Positions 23,916 to 36,560 of a DNA stretch of 64,000 nucleotides are shown piece by piece; the first letter of the stretch is position 1; every line of letters begins with the position of its first letter. The stretch is taken from NCBI RefSeq assembly GCF_041146395.1, contig NC_090990.1, positions 41,984,001 through 42,048,000 on the forward strand, in the 5' to 3' direction. The stretch is from Eulemur rufifrons. Taxonomy: Eukaryota; Chordata; Mammalia; Primates; Lemuridae. Made by a program: the position numbers and the translations under genes. Below the pieces are notes generated by a model that saw only the letters and a list, made by a program, of their open reading frames with translations, searched no databases and was not told where the DNA came from.

Positions 23916-25264
23916 CATTTTTAATTATTATAGATTTTAGACTTTGTAAAATTAATTTCTACTAAAAAACAGTAGGTGATTTAATTTTATATGGCTATAA
24001 AAACATGGAAATTGAGTGAGGAGCATTTTATGTGCTTTCTCTCAACTATTATGCTAATGATAGATTTGGAAAATTTAACTTTAGTTGCTGATATATTAAT
24101 TTATGGACCAAAGTTAGGTATAGTAAACAAAAATTGAAAATGGCAGAGTTTTCATTTAATAGCATTAGTTTCAATTTATTTTTAAAAATTATATGTAAAT
24201 TCTTCTATTTGTGATGAATAATTAAAGCCTTCTTTAAAATATTCTAAATAGAATTTTCTCTTTTATTAGTTTATTATATTGTTAGATTACTTAGGGGAGT
24301 GATTATGGAAACATATGGGCTGACAGAGTTTAAAAGTAATGCTTTTTATCTGCTTAAAATTTTTCTCTGGATTAATTGTATAGGTTCTCCCTCTTCCTGG
24401 GTAGGGTAGAACTGCTGTTTGAAAGCTCTTATAATTAGACTTGTTCAGTTCTTATCTATCTAAAGGTGATAGAAATTCTGGAAGAATAGATTTGTTGTTT
24501 GTGTCATACAAAGACTGGTTGGAGAAAAAAATTATGTGTAACAAAATGCCAATTATTTATTTAAAAAGAAGCCTGCATTTTCAAGTTGGGGACTGATAAA
24601 TGTGGTTTATGAAATGATTATTCTATGTCAGAATTGTACACCAAGGGATACTTAGCCTCTTTCTAGTCAGCAAAATCTCACCAAGAAAATTACCTTTTCT
24701 GTTCTTCCAGTAGTTACCTGAATGGCCCACAGACTGCTCTCAAGAAATGAAGTAAATATTTTACTAATTCCTCACTTATTTTTGAGATAACAGGAAGGAT
24801 AAGCAAATGGAAAACTTAAAAGAAAATTTTTTTAACAAGGCATGTTACCTTTTATTGCAATGTAAATACCAAGTCCTAAATGATAAATGGAATTTCATAC
24901 AACTGCCCTATCAATTGGTGAAACTGAGAGTTATGCCTGTGGTATTTTGCTCCCTTGCTGGGATTTGTTTTTGATTCCCATGCTAGTGTAAAGGCCCTGA
25001 ATCACTCTGGGCCTTGTTTTCCTCCTCTCCTGAAGAGAACACTAGAACACATATCTGTGTTGTGAGGTCATTTATGACTTTATCATTAAACTGATATTTA
25101 AAAGATTTAATTTGAAAAAAATGTATTTAATCGTTCATCGTATTAAATTGTGTAATTTTTAATAGAAATTTGTATTACTGAAGACCGAGGCTGAAGTGTA
25201 GATGTAGAAGAGAAGAAAAAAGGAAACACATTTGTAATACTTCAGTGATAAAAGCCACAACTTA

Positions 25265-25465
25265 AGTTTTTACCATAGTTCTAATCACTGCACTATATAT
25301 GCACTTGGTTTTATTTATTCCTCAGAGTAATCCTCTGAGTTTGGTATTATCTCCATTTAACAGTGAAATTGAGAATCAGATACATACTTGTCACAGTGCT
25401 AGTAAGTGGTAGAACTAGCAATCAAATTCAGGATTCTTTGACTCCAAAGTCTTTGCTATATGGAA
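25265..25465 (-). repeat. MIR SINE, antisense
   Basis: 'attatctccatttaacagtg', 'agtgctagtaagtggtagaa' and 'attcaggattctttgactcc' match the MIR reverse complement. Confidence 0.7.
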
Positions 25466-25854
25466 TCTAAAGTCAAAATGCCTAGTATGTAGTCATGTGA
25501 GTTTCAAACCTACAAGGATATAATTTTGCATGACTGCAGATATTTATCAAGAATTGAGAAAATAAGATTTAAATGTCTGTATTTTAGTCCAAATTTAGAG
25601 ATAATAAAAGTGTTTTGAAATTCCATATGTGGATGATTAAAATTTATATTTTCATGTTTCCAGTGTTTAGTTGTGTATCTATCTCAGTCCATTTCATTTG
25701 TCATAAATGGGCTGAATTCTGAAAGTTTTAACTCAGATTTCTTAGAAATATCGGTTATTTCAATTCGTTTTCTTATGTAAAAGTAACCTCGACTAAAGAT
25801 TACCAGTAACCTGTAGTAGCCAGACTAAAGAGAATTTGTAAAAATGATTCGATG

Positions 25855-26095
25855 TTCTAGAAAAAACATTGGTTTAGTAAGACATCAGTTCTGGATTTTA
25901 ACTCCATTTCCACTATTAGTTATGTGACCTTTGGGAAAACCATTAAACTCTGAGCTTCTGTTTCCTCCTTTGTAAAATGGCAGTAATAATACTTGGCCTT
26001 CTACCTTCAAGAGTATTCGTGAGGATCAGATGAGTTTGAAGTACATAAAATAGCTTTGAAAAAGATAAAGTGCACTACAGATAGATAACAGTGTT
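25855..26095 (+). repeat. MIR SINE, sense
   Basis: 'tagttatgtgacctttggga', 'gagcttctgtttcctccttt' and 'gtaaaatggcagtaataata' follow MIR. Confidence 0.75.
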
Positions 26096-26794
26096 GTGGA
26101 GATGCTAAGATCCATGGCGATTGTGAGTGAATTCTGCACCCTGTGTGAGGAAGAGCTTGCCTTCATTTGAAATGCCTACACTTCTCACCAACATTGGGAC
26201 AGAGCTGTAATAATCTGTCTTGATTTTTGTGGTTGCCTGGGTTGAAGAAAGTTCTTAATTTGTGCTATATGATACTTAATTATTAATGCTTATATTAAAA
26301 TACAGTATCCTTTTTGACTAGGTCATGTAATTTGTTTTTTCACAAATATGGAAAATAAATAATGAAATGGAAATAATAGTGAAATAAAAGTGAATGTTCA
26401 TGCAGGGTACTGGCTAAATTGATTTTATTTTTGAAATTATGCAAATTCTAAATGTGTTACATAATGGTTCCAAATAATGAAACTATATTTCTCCTCAAAA
26501 TACTAGGTTAGTGATTGAATTAAAATCTGTTGAGTTATATCTCTCAAGTAATTAGGTAAATGAATGATGTGCTATTTCGAATTTTTTTTGCTGATTTAGA
26601 TGCCATATGATTTTGACATAGGTAATTGTGTCCTTAATTTCTGAACGGATTTTGTTCATTTTGTGTCATCAGTTGATTGACTTTCAAAGACATTTTCCAA
26701 GAGGAAACAATGTTATAAATGGTAGATAGGTTCATAGTAAGTCCACAAAAGCAACATGATATGTTATATATACTCTCTATAGTATATTGAACTT

Positions 26795-26945
26795 GGAAGA
26801 CCTGGTGTAGAACTTCTGTTCTGTCATAGACCAGCTGTGTGGCCTTAAGCCAAACTCACTTGATCTATAAAAAGGCAATAATACCTTACGTGCTCTTACA
26901 TTGTTGTGGGAAGTACATGAAAAAGTGTATGTAGGTGAAAAGGTA
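26795..26945 (+). repeat. MIR SINE, sense
   Basis: 'agaccagctgtgtggcctta', 'ctataaaaaggcaataatac' and 'cattgttgtgggaagtac' follow MIR. Diverged. Confidence 0.65.
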
Positions 26946-29039
26946 CTCAAAAGTACTTATGTACTTTTGTGTACTTAGGTACTATTATGTACTTAAACCC
27001 ATAATTAGCTGAACTATGGGAATAATTTGTGATCTGGTTCTGAGACCAGAAATTTATTTAATGAGAAGGAGAAAGAATTTACTGTTTCCTGTCTTGTTTT
27101 CCCAGGTCTTTCTTTTGTGAATGAATACATAATTCTGAGACTCTGTTCACTTTCCACCCTCTCCTGTACACCACTCCCAAGGCAAATATGCAACATGTAA
27201 TATATTTATATTCCAGATCTTGTGGTATCCATCATAGATACTCCTGGAGGAAGGAGGCAAAAGCTGGGGAGGGGAAAGTGTAGGCAGCAGCTGGCAGTTT
27301 GTATGGATGGGTTGTTTTAAAGGCATAGTCTACTTACAGTAGAACCAAAATAAATAAGGTTAATTTTTTGTTTTTAAGTATAGAGAATGAACTCTTAGCT
27401 AAAAATGCCTATGTACTAAACTTTCTCTTAACATATCTATCCAAATTAGAAAGATTTTTGTAGTTTGAGCATATATAGAGGTAATTACTTCAGTTCTATG
27501 GGACTCTCTTCCTTTCTCATGCCGACACAGCACTGCTTTATCTTGTTTTTTTTGTAAGAACATGCCAAAATGTTCACTTATCTTGTAGTCCATGTTAGCT
27601 TTCCTGAAAGTATTTGGTACTGCTTTGTAATGATAATACAGCCCCATTTATTCTTCTGAGATTCCCATGGTTTCCTTGATGATAGGGAAAATAGTTTGTG
27701 GAGAAAGTAGTTAATTTTACAAGCCAAACAGATAATGTAATTTTATCTAGCAGGAAGACCTAATCTCAAATCCTTTAAGAGATAATAAGTGGGTGGCACA
27801 AGACCTCTAAAACATTGAATGTTTTATAAAAATGAGAGCAAGTCTACCTAGTATATTTATTAAATGCAAATATGAGAGAAATATAAATCTTGAATCAGGT
27901 TTATATTTTAATCTATTATTTAAGTGATTGAAATGCACATGCAAAGCAATGTGTTTATTTTGAAATGTGGTGAACCATTTTATTTTTAGTATGATGTTAT
28001 TAAGGAAGGAATTTCAGGCAGTTCTTATCTCTGCTAATAATAGAAGCCTTCTTCACCCCTTCAAGGGAACAGTATTCTTGCTTAAGTGGTGTCTTATGTT
28101 TGACAGTGTTTGCCTGTGATAAATTTTGTGTATTTCTTTGGGTGGTGTCTTTGTTTTTAAACTTTTAATAATTCTTTTTTTATCTACCCTTAGATTTTTT
28201 AAAACACCCTTTTGTATGATTAAAGATAATTTATCAAATCTTTCTATTACTATATGTCTCTTACTCTGAATGTTAATGTATTAATTTATTAAAATATTTT
28301 GTTTTTTCAGAATCTTCTTTCTTCATATTATTTTATACATTTTATGTACTATTAAAAACATGATGAGCAATATGTTTTCATCCAACATCTCTCAGTTTCT
28401 AAATTATAGGGCAACTAAATCTGGCTGTAATAATTGAAAATAATAGAACTAAAATTTTTAAGCATATCATAAAATTTGCTTTTTTTCTAAATAATTTCCT
28501 TGGGCAATACCATAAGTATTAATTATTTTCATATTCTTTTTTAATGGGCTTGAGTATAAGTGAGGACTATATGGTATTCCATAATTAATTTTAGTTCTCC
28601 CATCCATAATTAATGGAGTAATACAACCAATATATATTAAGCATTTGCTGTGTTTAGTTAGGTTTTAAGTAAAATATTTTTACCAGTGTTAATAATGTGG
28701 CAATAGATACTACAACAGATGATTTACTAATTTAAAATAAAGTGGGAAATATTTGTCACAAAATTTGCTTAAACGATTTTTGTTTCACATTTGAAATCTA
28801 AGTTAAATGATATGAGTCCACCTTTTACTCAGATTTACAACAGGCCCCCTTGTAATGTATTTCAGTGCTTTACTCATTCACAGATAATATGACAGTTATA
28901 TACTATAATTGATTTTAGCAAGAAATTTGATGTTGTATCTTATAGTAGCCTTGTGGATAAGATGAAGAAATGTATTCTGGATGATTTATTGCTGCTGAAC
29001 TTCTATTCCCAAATAAGTTAGATGTCAAGATAAAGAGAG

Positions 29040-29970
29040 CTCTCTGCCATTGACCATATTTAAATTTTTATAAATGATTTTGATGTAGACTCAGATCTAC
29101 TAGTTACAGTAAGAATTTCTACTTGGGATGGCACAAAGCTAGATGAGATAATTAATGGACAAATCACAGAATCAGAATTTAAAATTATATCAACTATTTG
29201 GATGGCTAGGTGAAAACCAAGAAGGTGAAATTCAATGGGGACAAGTGTGAAATCTAGCACTTAGGCTAAAAACAAAAACGAAAAACAGGTGCTTAAAAGA
29301 ATGGAACAGTTCATAGTAGTTCCTAAGATGTTGGAGTTTTAGGTGACCACAAGCCTAGGAAATATATATTATGAATGCTTAAATGTAAAAATTGTTACTG
29401 GATGGAAAATAGATGTGTAGGACCCATATGAGTTGGTAGTTGTAGAGGTAGTACAATTCTGCTATATTTTGGATTAAGCCTGATTTTGAATATTGGTTTC
29501 AGTTCTTGGCACCACAATTTGGAGGAATAAAACTTGGCCAATTATATTTTATTCATAATGGGGGGGGCACAAAAAGTATGGCATGTGAATTATGGTAAAG
29601 GAAATGTGATGTTTTTCACACTAGGAAAAAACATATTTTAGGTGTGATAGCTGTTTTTAAATAGCTAAATTACCATCATCTGGAAAAGTAGCCACCATAA
29701 TCAATGATGCTTTGAAAAATAGATTTATGTCTATTGGGTGAATGTACTAAGGAAGCAAATTATAGACTAGAATAATGGGGATCTTTCTATCAAGATTTGT
29801 CTGGAAGTGGTACAAGCAGTACCACAAATCAGTGAGATTTCTGTTAATTAACACATTTACTTAGATTCTGGATAGTTATCTATCAAGATTGCTACTACAG
29901 AATTCTTAGTTTGAATGGAAGGTTGGCATAGACGATCTGTAAAGTCATTTTTAACTTTAATATTCCATTG
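29040..29970 (+). repeat. CR1/L3 LINE 3' portion, sense
   Basis: About 0.9 kb in the order of CR1-type LINEs: 'gatggcacaaagctagatga', 'agaatcagaatttaaaatta', 'aatctagcacttaggctaaa', 'tttcagttcttggcaccaca' and a 3' end 'ggaaggttggcatagacgat' with 'tttaatattccatt'. Ancient and inactive. Confidence 0.75.
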
Positions 29971-30226
29971 TTGTATACATTTTATTCTAGTGCCATTTAC
30001 GTTCATATTGGCTATGACTTTTAACTTGTATTAAATTAATCTTCTAGTCAAGACAATTAGAAAAATTAGAGAAAATTTGAAAATCTGTTTGAAGGCAATG
30101 GTCACTATCCCAGTGAAAAGGAAAATGTATTGGAAGGAATCTGACATTTTTGGTTGACTTTTCTCTTTGAGTCATTTGCTAATTCATAGGAATAGTAAAT
30201 GTAAGAAGCCTAGCCGACAGCAGTGG

Positions 30227-30653
30227 TATCTTAGTTCTTTTGTTTTGCTCTAAAGGAATACCTCAGGCTGGGTAATTTATAAAGAAAAAAGGTTTATTTG
30301 GCTCATGTTTCTGCATGCTTTACAAGAAGCATGACACCAACATCTGCTTTTTGTTAGGGCTTCAGGAAGCTTCCACTCATGGTAGAAGGCAAAGGAGAGT
30401 TGGTATGTGCAGAGATCACATGGCAAGAGAGTGGAAGCAAGAGAGAGGGGCGGGAGATGTCAGGCTTGTTTTAACAACCAGCTCTCATGGGAACTAATAG
30501 AGTGAGAACTGACTCCCCTCCAAGGAGGGCATCAATCTATTCATGAGGGATCTGTCCCCATGACCTAAACATATTCAGTTAGGCCTCACCTCCAACATCG
30601 GGGATCAAATTTCAGTGTGAGATTTGGAGAGGAAAAACATCCAAACTATATCA
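30227..30653 (-). mobile_element. Solo MaLR LTR (MST-type), antisense
   Basis: A 427-bp LTR in antisense. It contains 'cctcaggctgggtaatttat', 'tagggcttcaggaagcttcc', 'gagatcacatggcaagagag' and 'ccatgacctaaacatattca', the order seen in MST/THE1 LTRs. A perfect 5-bp duplication AGTGG flanks it (30222-30226 and 30654-30658), as expected for MaLR elements. No internal sequence is present. THE1 proper is anthropoid-enriched, so an MST subfamily is more likely. Confidence 0.92.
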
Positions 30654-30879
30654 AGTGGCTAAAAGGCAGAAGAACTAAGTAGAGTTTGAATCTTGTGGAG
30701 ACAAAATTTAGAGTTCACAGCTTATTAAGGGAGTCCCTGATAAACAGTTGGGTTTGGGGTTGCAATCTTCTGAAGACTCAAATCCTACTTAGAATCATTT
30801 TAATCCCAAAGGGGATTAAGATGATTTGCGTCCTACCTTTCTTCTCTAGAGGAAAATAAAATCAGTCAGAGCCTCTACA

Positions 30880-32700
30880 GGTTTTCACACACAAGGTTCA
30901 GCATTCCAGGGGGTAGGGCCAAAATAATAGACTTGTAGGTGGCAATAAAAATATTAGACATGGACTTTAAAATAACTAAGTGATATTTCCAAATGAGGAA
31001 TTTTAGCAGAAGACTGGAATCTATAAAAGAATAAAGGAAATTATAGAAAAATACAATAATATAATTAGAACTCTTAAATGGTTTAACATCAGATTAGATT
31101 AGATTAATAGGATTGGTGAACTGGAAGACAGGTCAGAAGAAAATAGCCAAGATTAAAGGATAGAGAGACAAAAACATGAAAGGAAAGTATAAGACACATA
31201 TAGGAGCACAGTGAAAAGTCTAGTAACGTATTATTGGAACCCATATAGAAAAAGTTAATTGGAGGCTTATATTTTTTGCCTGTGGAAAGATAACTTCAGG
31301 TTTATTTCCTTTTAATACAGTTTCTCGGGGCATATACCAAGATAAACTTGATTTTTCAGTGCTATTGCCAACATTATTTATTGTGAAATGACCCGAGACA
31401 CCAGTTGCATCTGGACTGGGAAGACTATGAATGGACGTGTTATACTCTGAGGGACTATATTTTTAGTTCAGTTTTTACCAGCATCAAATATATAGGGAAG
31501 CAGACCTCCAGCTTACCTTTAAGGGGTTTCTTCAAACTCATGCACCCTAGCAGTAGGCTTAGAAAATTCAGGAATGGGCCATTATATGATGCTGTTTCTA
31601 TTTGAGGCCTGTGTAAGCTAGAGTAGACTGTATCCACTCATGTAAGTCTCACAACCTCACGACCTAGTGTGCCTCTGTGTGATGAGGGGGTGGGAAGTAG
31701 CAGCTGGATGTTTTAAGGACTCCTGATGAAGATATATTTGGTTATACCATCTTGATATTCTGTTTCCAGCCCTAAATTCTTCTAAAAAGCTAAGTAAAAC
31801 TGGTACTAGGTTACCATCTTTGGGTGTAAATGTTATTTTGAATCCAAGGCCACTGAAGGTCATACAAAGTATTACACAATTCCAGAAGAGGAGGAGAGAG
31901 GGAATGGAGCAGAAGCACTATTTGAAGAGATAATGGCAGAAAATTTTCTAAAACTGATTAAACACATCAAGCCACAGATCCAGAAGCCCAAGCAGAATAA
32001 ACACAGGAAAACCATTACTAGGCACATCATTGTGAAACTGCTCAAAATCAGGTCCTTTTTCTTGAGGCTTCCCTGTGCTGGAGTAGACTAAATCTATTCA
32101 TGCAGAGATGAGAAAACGTGTTGAGAACATCTTAAAAGCAAGCCAGAGGGAAAAATAAGGAACAATAATAAGCTGACTTCTCAAAAGAAAAAAAAAAAAA
32201 ATAAAGCAAGAAAACAATGGAATGGTATCATCAAAGAGGTGAAAGAAACAGTTCACCATTTTATACCCAACAAAAATATCCTTCAAAAATAAAGGCAAAA
32301 TACACTTTCATGCAAACATAAATTGAGAGAATTTGTCACTAACACAGCCACAGTAAAGGACACACCAAAGGGAATTCTTTAGGAAGAAAAGAAAATGATC
32401 CCAGATGGAAGCAAGAAGTGCAAAAAGAAATGAAGAGCATTGGAAAGGGTAAATATGCGAGTAATAATATAGATACTGACAATACAAAATAATATCATGT
32501 GAGATTTAAAATATATGTTGGCGTGAAATACAGCAATAACAGAAAAATTGTGAAAGGAAAAATAGAATTGAAATGTTCTAAAATCCTTGCTTTGGGAAAT
32601 ATAAAAGTACAAATTTATATTAGACTGTATTTAGCAAGTTAAGGATGCATTTTGTAACCTGGAGTAACCATTAAAATGAAACCTAAAAGCCCTAGAGATA
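30880..32700 (+). repeat. Old L1/HAL1 ORF1 region, sense, interrupted
   Basis: 'tggtgaactggaagacaggt' at about 31115, then 'tttgaagagataatggcaga', 'acatcaagccacagatccag', 'aggcacatcattgtgaaact', 'atggaatggtatcatcaaag' and 'atcccagatggaagcaagaa' follow the ORF1 region of L1M/HAL1 elements. Two foreign segments break it: about 31240-31878 and about 32050-32108. Highly degraded; no coding frame. Confidence 0.75.
31240..31878. other. Unidentified ~640-bp insertion within old L1
   Basis: L1 ORF1-type sequence stops after about 31235 and resumes at 'attccagaagaggaggagag' (31879). The segment between matches no repeat or gene that I recognise. A short frame at 31405-31605 (+) has no family signature. 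It could be an LTR or a fast-evolving retrocopy. Confidence 0.45.
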
Positions 32701-33369
32701 AAAAGCAGTTTATGTTTTTTTTTTAGTTTTAGAGAGAATTCTAAATCATTCCACAACTCTAAAATTTTTATGGAACATAACATTGTACATTGAACAACAA
32801 AATTATTCAGTTAGGGGTGATTAATGAGGATGGCAGCGGAGATACTTGAAGACAGGAAAAGAAAGGAGGGTGAACAAGAAGAAGATGAAGCACGTGGAAT
32901 AAGAGAAACACAGAAAGAAAGTAGACACATAAAGGACCAGAGTTGGAAAGACATGAGAGGACATGATTTCAGAAGCTTTGGGATAAGTGTTTTTGGCAGA
33001 GTCCTCATCTGGCATGAGGACATCTGAGAACATTTTTTTCAAATCTTTTATCCCTGACCTGAATGCTAATACATTTTCCAGCAGTTTTAAATAATCTCTT
33101 CTATACTGTAAACTTTTTCTGACTCTGTTTTTCATCTTAAATGATTATAAAAATTAAATTGATTTTCCTATGGAATCCTAGATTAGCTCAAGTTTTAAAA
33201 AACTATTTTAAAGTTACAATCCAAAGCCAATGTAAACACTGGTTTTAACAATAAAGCAGAATACAGCATATCATGTAATCAGAAAAGTTAGATGTAGAGC
33301 AAGTCTTTACTAAAAAAAACACATCCTCAAACCTTTCCTGAACTATTTAAAATAGTCTGTTTTCCCACC

Positions 33370-33545
33370 TCCACCCCATCACTCTTACTCTGCTTTATTT
33401 TCTTCATTTATCACTATTAAATGTTTATTATTTATTTCCACCAGAATGCAAGTCCTATTTATTTTCAGCTTTGGAGGCAATGTCTAGTACATGTCAAACA
33501 CTCAGAACACATTTGTTGAGTGAATGAGTGAATGAACAAATGAAT
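33370..33545 (+). repeat. L2 LINE 3' terminus, sense
   Basis: 'actctgctttattttcttca', 'tccaccagaatgcaagtcct' and 'acacatttgttgagtgaatg' match the L2 3' end. Confidence 0.75.
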
Positions 33546-33954
33546 GCACAGACTAACAGGGTAGGAAAAATAGCAGAAAAAGGCCTTCAGGTATAGTTGA
33601 GTTCATTCTTTTAATAAAACTTAAATGCATGTTAAATATTACTGGATTTAGAGATTACTAAAACTATTACAGTCCATGTTTTATTTTCTTGACTTTAAGC
33701 ACCTCTTGGTGAGTAATTTTAGTATATCTGATCCATAGCAAAGACCACATCCCTGCCCTGGGCTTGCTCTTTAACTGAACATAGCAATTTTCCTTACTTG
33801 ATTATTCTCATGCTTTGTCCTTCCCTCCTTAGCCTATCACTGCTAGACTCCATCCCTTCCCTGTGCCCTCATTTCTTGAATCTAACGCTGGAAATAAGAG
33901 GATAAGCATGTAAATGAGCACTCTTCCTATGTTATAGTCAAGAGAGCCTGGTTA

Positions 33955-34095
33955 TTGAGACATAAAGTAGCATGAATTTTGAGCTTGGATGTTGAAGGCA
34001 GACACACCATCCTACCACTGACTGTTCATCAATTCCTGGTTTCCTTATCTGTAAACTGGGCATAATATTTACCTTATAGAGTTATGGGGAATTAG

Positions 34096-34100
<5 letters not shown>
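33955..34100 (+). repeat. MIR SINE, sense
   Basis: 'cctaccactgactgttcatc', 'tggtttccttatctgtaaac' and 'gcataatatttaccttatag' follow MIR. Confidence 0.6.

Positions 34101-34127
<27 letters not shown>
34100..34127. repeat. (TA)n microsatellite
   Basis: Uninterrupted alternating TA of about 13 units directly after the MIR copy. Confidence 0.95.
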
Positions 34128-34131
<4 letters not shown>

Positions 34132-34564
34132 TGGTACTTATTTAATCAGTGGTAGATCAAAAGGAAAAGAAATCTTTTGCTTCCTTTTCAGAATCATCCT
34201 TTAGAGAACTTTAAAGGACTTTCAGGGAAATGAAATTTGGAGAAAAGCAATGAGACTGTGTTTTGTTTCACCATGGGTGAAGGAGAAATCAGCCTTGTGT
34301 TGTTTTGACAAGAGTCTGGTGATGGCAGGGATTAGAAAATATGTGCTTTAGATGACCCTCCTGATTGCCAGAGTTAAGGCTCTTCGTGGTATGCAAGTGG
34401 ATAAAGGTTGCTGACCTCCAAAAAGGCCCGGCTTCCTGATACATATGGTATCCCTTGGCTTGTCATAACTTAGGTATATAGTACCCTTCAAATGTTTTTC
34501 TTAACTTTTTTATTGTATCCCATATATTAAAAAATAAATGCATTCTAAGTGATCTTTTAGCTAA

Positions 34565-34955
34565 ATCTTCAATGAGTTTTCACAAACTGAACATACCCAT
34601 GTAACCACTATTTAAAGACACAGAAAACGACCAGTATCCTAGAAGCCTCTTGTCCTATATCACCTACTGTTTCATTCCCCCCACCAAGGGGAACCACTAT
34701 CCACATATAGTTTTACCTGTTTTTGAACTTTATAGAAAGAGAATCATATTTGTGTCTGGCTTCTCTTACTTGAGATTATATTTGCTAGATTTATACATAC
34801 TGCTGTATGTAGTTGTAATTTGTTCATTCTCATTGCTGTGTAGTGGTGTGTTAAGATTATTCCAATATTCATTCTATTATTGATGAACATTTGGGTAGTT
34901 TTTACATCTTGGTTGTTATAATGAATAATGCTGCTTTACACATTCTTGTACATCC
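34565..34955 (-). repeat. Old L1 3' portion, antisense (part 1)
   Basis: 'tacccatgtaaccactattt', 'gaaccactatccacatatag', 'attctattattgatgaacat' and 'aatgaataatgctgctttac' follow antisense L1ME-type ORF2 C-terminus and 3'UTR. It continues at 35585. Confidence 0.75.
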
Positions 34956-35584
34956 TTTTTTCTATTTATATCATTTTATTATTTTAGAAAAACATGTATT
35001 TAAAATCACATACATAAATATTATTTTAGAAATACTGTTTTTTTCTACTTCACATTTCAGATTTCTGTCATTACCAGGTTTACTTTTTGAAACATCTACT
35101 ATGGTTTTCCAGAGTACTGTTTTCATTTCCATTTAAGTTGTTTGAGATTCAGCACTTTTGAATCCATGTACAATACTGTAACAGATACCCACTAATGTAA
35201 CATTACAGCTACAAGTTTTTTTATTTTTTTTGTAGAGTTATAAGCTTCACAAGGTTGTAACCACACAGCATGCTAATTTTTAAAGTGATCCTTGAAAGGC
35301 TTATTTAGGATGATGTTTTACATTGGTAAGTGTGAAATCATTCTTCAGGGATAATTATCATATTACCATATCCTTTTATTGCTGATTTAATCAGGTGTTT
35401 TCTCTCAGCTAATAATGATATATTTTTTAGGCAAATGTGTATTACATATATAGTCATTGGTTCTTCAAAATAATTTTGAAAGCACCTTCTTAATTTGAAA
35501 GATTTATGAAAACTTGAACCTAAAGTTTAAGTAGACCAGCAGCATTGAGATCTTCTTGTAAAGATCTTGAAGCACTCCCTGTTT
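34956..35584. other. Unidentified ~630-bp segment within L1
   Basis: The antisense L1 breaks after 'cacattcttgtacatcc' and resumes at 'tttttgttggttatatactt'. The AT-rich sequence between is not a repeat that I can name. Confidence 0.45.
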
Positions 35585-35905
35585 ATGCATTTTTGTTGGT
35601 TATATACTTAGAAGTAGAATCACTGAGTCATAGAGTATTATATACATGTTCAGTTTTAATAGTTACTATACATTTTGCACCAATCTGTCATTTACCCACG
35701 TGTTTGCACTAATTTACATTCCCACCAGGATATAGTTCCAGTTGCTGTGTAGCCTCACCAATACATGGTATTGTCTGCCTTTTTTGTGGTAGCTGTTGTG
35801 GTGGATATGTTGTGGTATTGTTTTGCATTGTGGTTTTAATTTGCATTTCCCTGATGACTAATATTGAGGACCTGTTTATGTTTGTTGACCCTCTGGGTCT
35901 TCCCG
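35585..35905 (-). repeat. Old L1, antisense (part 2)
   Basis: 'agaagtagaatcactgagtc', 'tttacattcccaccaggata', 'tttaatttgcatttccctga' and 'tgatgactaatattgaggac' continue the L1 ORF2 C-terminal region from part 1 in the correct order. Confidence 0.75.
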
Positions 35906-36234
35906 TTTCTAAATTTGTTTTTTTGTAAGACGTGTAGCTTCTTTTGTAATGCCTAGACTTTAAGTAATTTGTAGTCCTGGTGCTGATGGTTATTTTTTTC
36001 TTCTGTCAATACTTTTCCATAATTAGGAGCTTCTGGAATGCAGTATCACATAGGATTCCTTGGGACTTGGAATAAATAATAGATAATGCCTTTTCTTTGA
36101 TAGATACTTGTTGGTTTGCTTCAGATATGAGAGTGACTAACACACCCAATTGGCATACTCCTCTCAAATTCTAAAGCAGCAATACTAGAACATAAAGTCT
36201 AAATCATATGTTCATGCACCCCAAATATTATTGT

Positions 36235-36560
36235 GAGTCATGCATTTTATGCATATAGTAAATAGTTACTGAGTGTCAGTTGTAAAGTCAGGCACCGTGC
36301 CACATGATGAGGATCAGTGATAAATGAGACACAGACCTGCTCCGAAGGAACTGGTTGGTGTAAAGCCAGAGATCAGTAACAAAAACAGCAAAATAGGTAA
36401 TTAATTACAGCACTTGATGTTATGAGCCACCAGGGAGTATATCAGAGAGTTATTTAATCCAGACAGTTGAGTTGTTAGAATGAGTTGGGGAATAGGAGTA
36501 GGTAGTTAGGGAATGCTTACTGGAAGAAATGGTACTTGAACTGAATTTTGAAGGACAAAT
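36235..36560 (-). repeat. L2 LINE fragment, antisense
   Basis: 'agttactgagtgtcagttgt', 'aggatcagtgataaatgaga' and 'tacttgaactgaattttgaa' fit L2 antisense. Strongly diverged. Confidence 0.5.

Noticed and set aside
32821..33135. Mutually overlapping frames on both strands (67-104 aa)
   Set aside because: The + frame is purine-rich and charged by composition; neither frame has a start context, splice signals or homology that I recognise.
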